Source of the DNA: Bryobacteraceae bacterium | Lineage (GTDB): Bacteria; Acidobacteriota; Terriglobia; Bryobacterales; Bryobacteraceae | Direction of reading: 5' to 3' | Assembly (NCBI GenBank): GCA_025350445.1 | Contig: JANXXV010000151.1 | Coordinates: forward strand, 1 to 6,579 | DNA: 6,579 nucleotides | Shown: piece by piece, positions 6,568 to 6,579 of the stretch | Position numbering within the stretch: position 1 is the first letter of the stretch | How the letters are laid out: each line of letters starts with the position of its first letter | Program-made: the position numbers and the translations under genes | The notes under the pieces: generated by a model | Seen by the model: the letters and a program-made list of their open reading frames with translations, nothing else | Databases searched by the model: none | What the model was told of the DNA's origin: nothing

Positions 6568-6579
6568 CGCAGTGAAGGC

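Overview
All supportable genes lie on the minus strand, so the window reads right to left. The DNA is GC-rich. The protein types are a membrane-anchored multiheme cytochrome c with a TPR tail, and a large secreted TPR/FG-GAP/UnbV (CRTAC-type) protein. This suggests an environmental Gram-negative bacterium with many secreted beta-propeller and multiheme proteins. Acidobacteriota of the Solibacter/Bryobacter type are my best guess, from family knowledge only; there is no rRNA or other phylogenetic marker here.

Layout in transcription order: (1) 6567-6205, a small hypothetical protein with a helical N-terminus and a proline-rich tail. (2) 6199-3053, a secreted protein of about 1048 residues: signal peptide, TPRs, a calcium-type FG-GAP/VCBS propeller, an ASPIC/UnbV domain and a long uncharacterised C-terminal region. 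(3) 3052-2932, a 121-bp intergenic gap with a near-perfect 30-bp palindrome. (4) 2931-2752, a 59-codon ORF encoding a two-helix membrane peptide; it is a diverged tandem copy of the start of the next gene. (5) 2745-19, a 908-residue membrane cytochrome with five CXXCH haem motifs. (6) 22-1, the first seven codons of another gene, overlapping the cytochrome stop as ATGA and running off the left edge.

The close spacing (5 nt, 121 nt, 6 nt, then a 4-nt overlap) fits one co-directional transcription unit. Both large proteins should act outside the cytoplasmic membrane and both carry TPRs, so a shared extracytoplasmic complex or electron-transfer function is plausible but inferred. The most unusual feature is the 186-bp tandem duplication at 2589-2960. 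It produces the short membrane ORF directly in front of the cytochrome gene. Its coding part is much better conserved between copies than its non-coding part.
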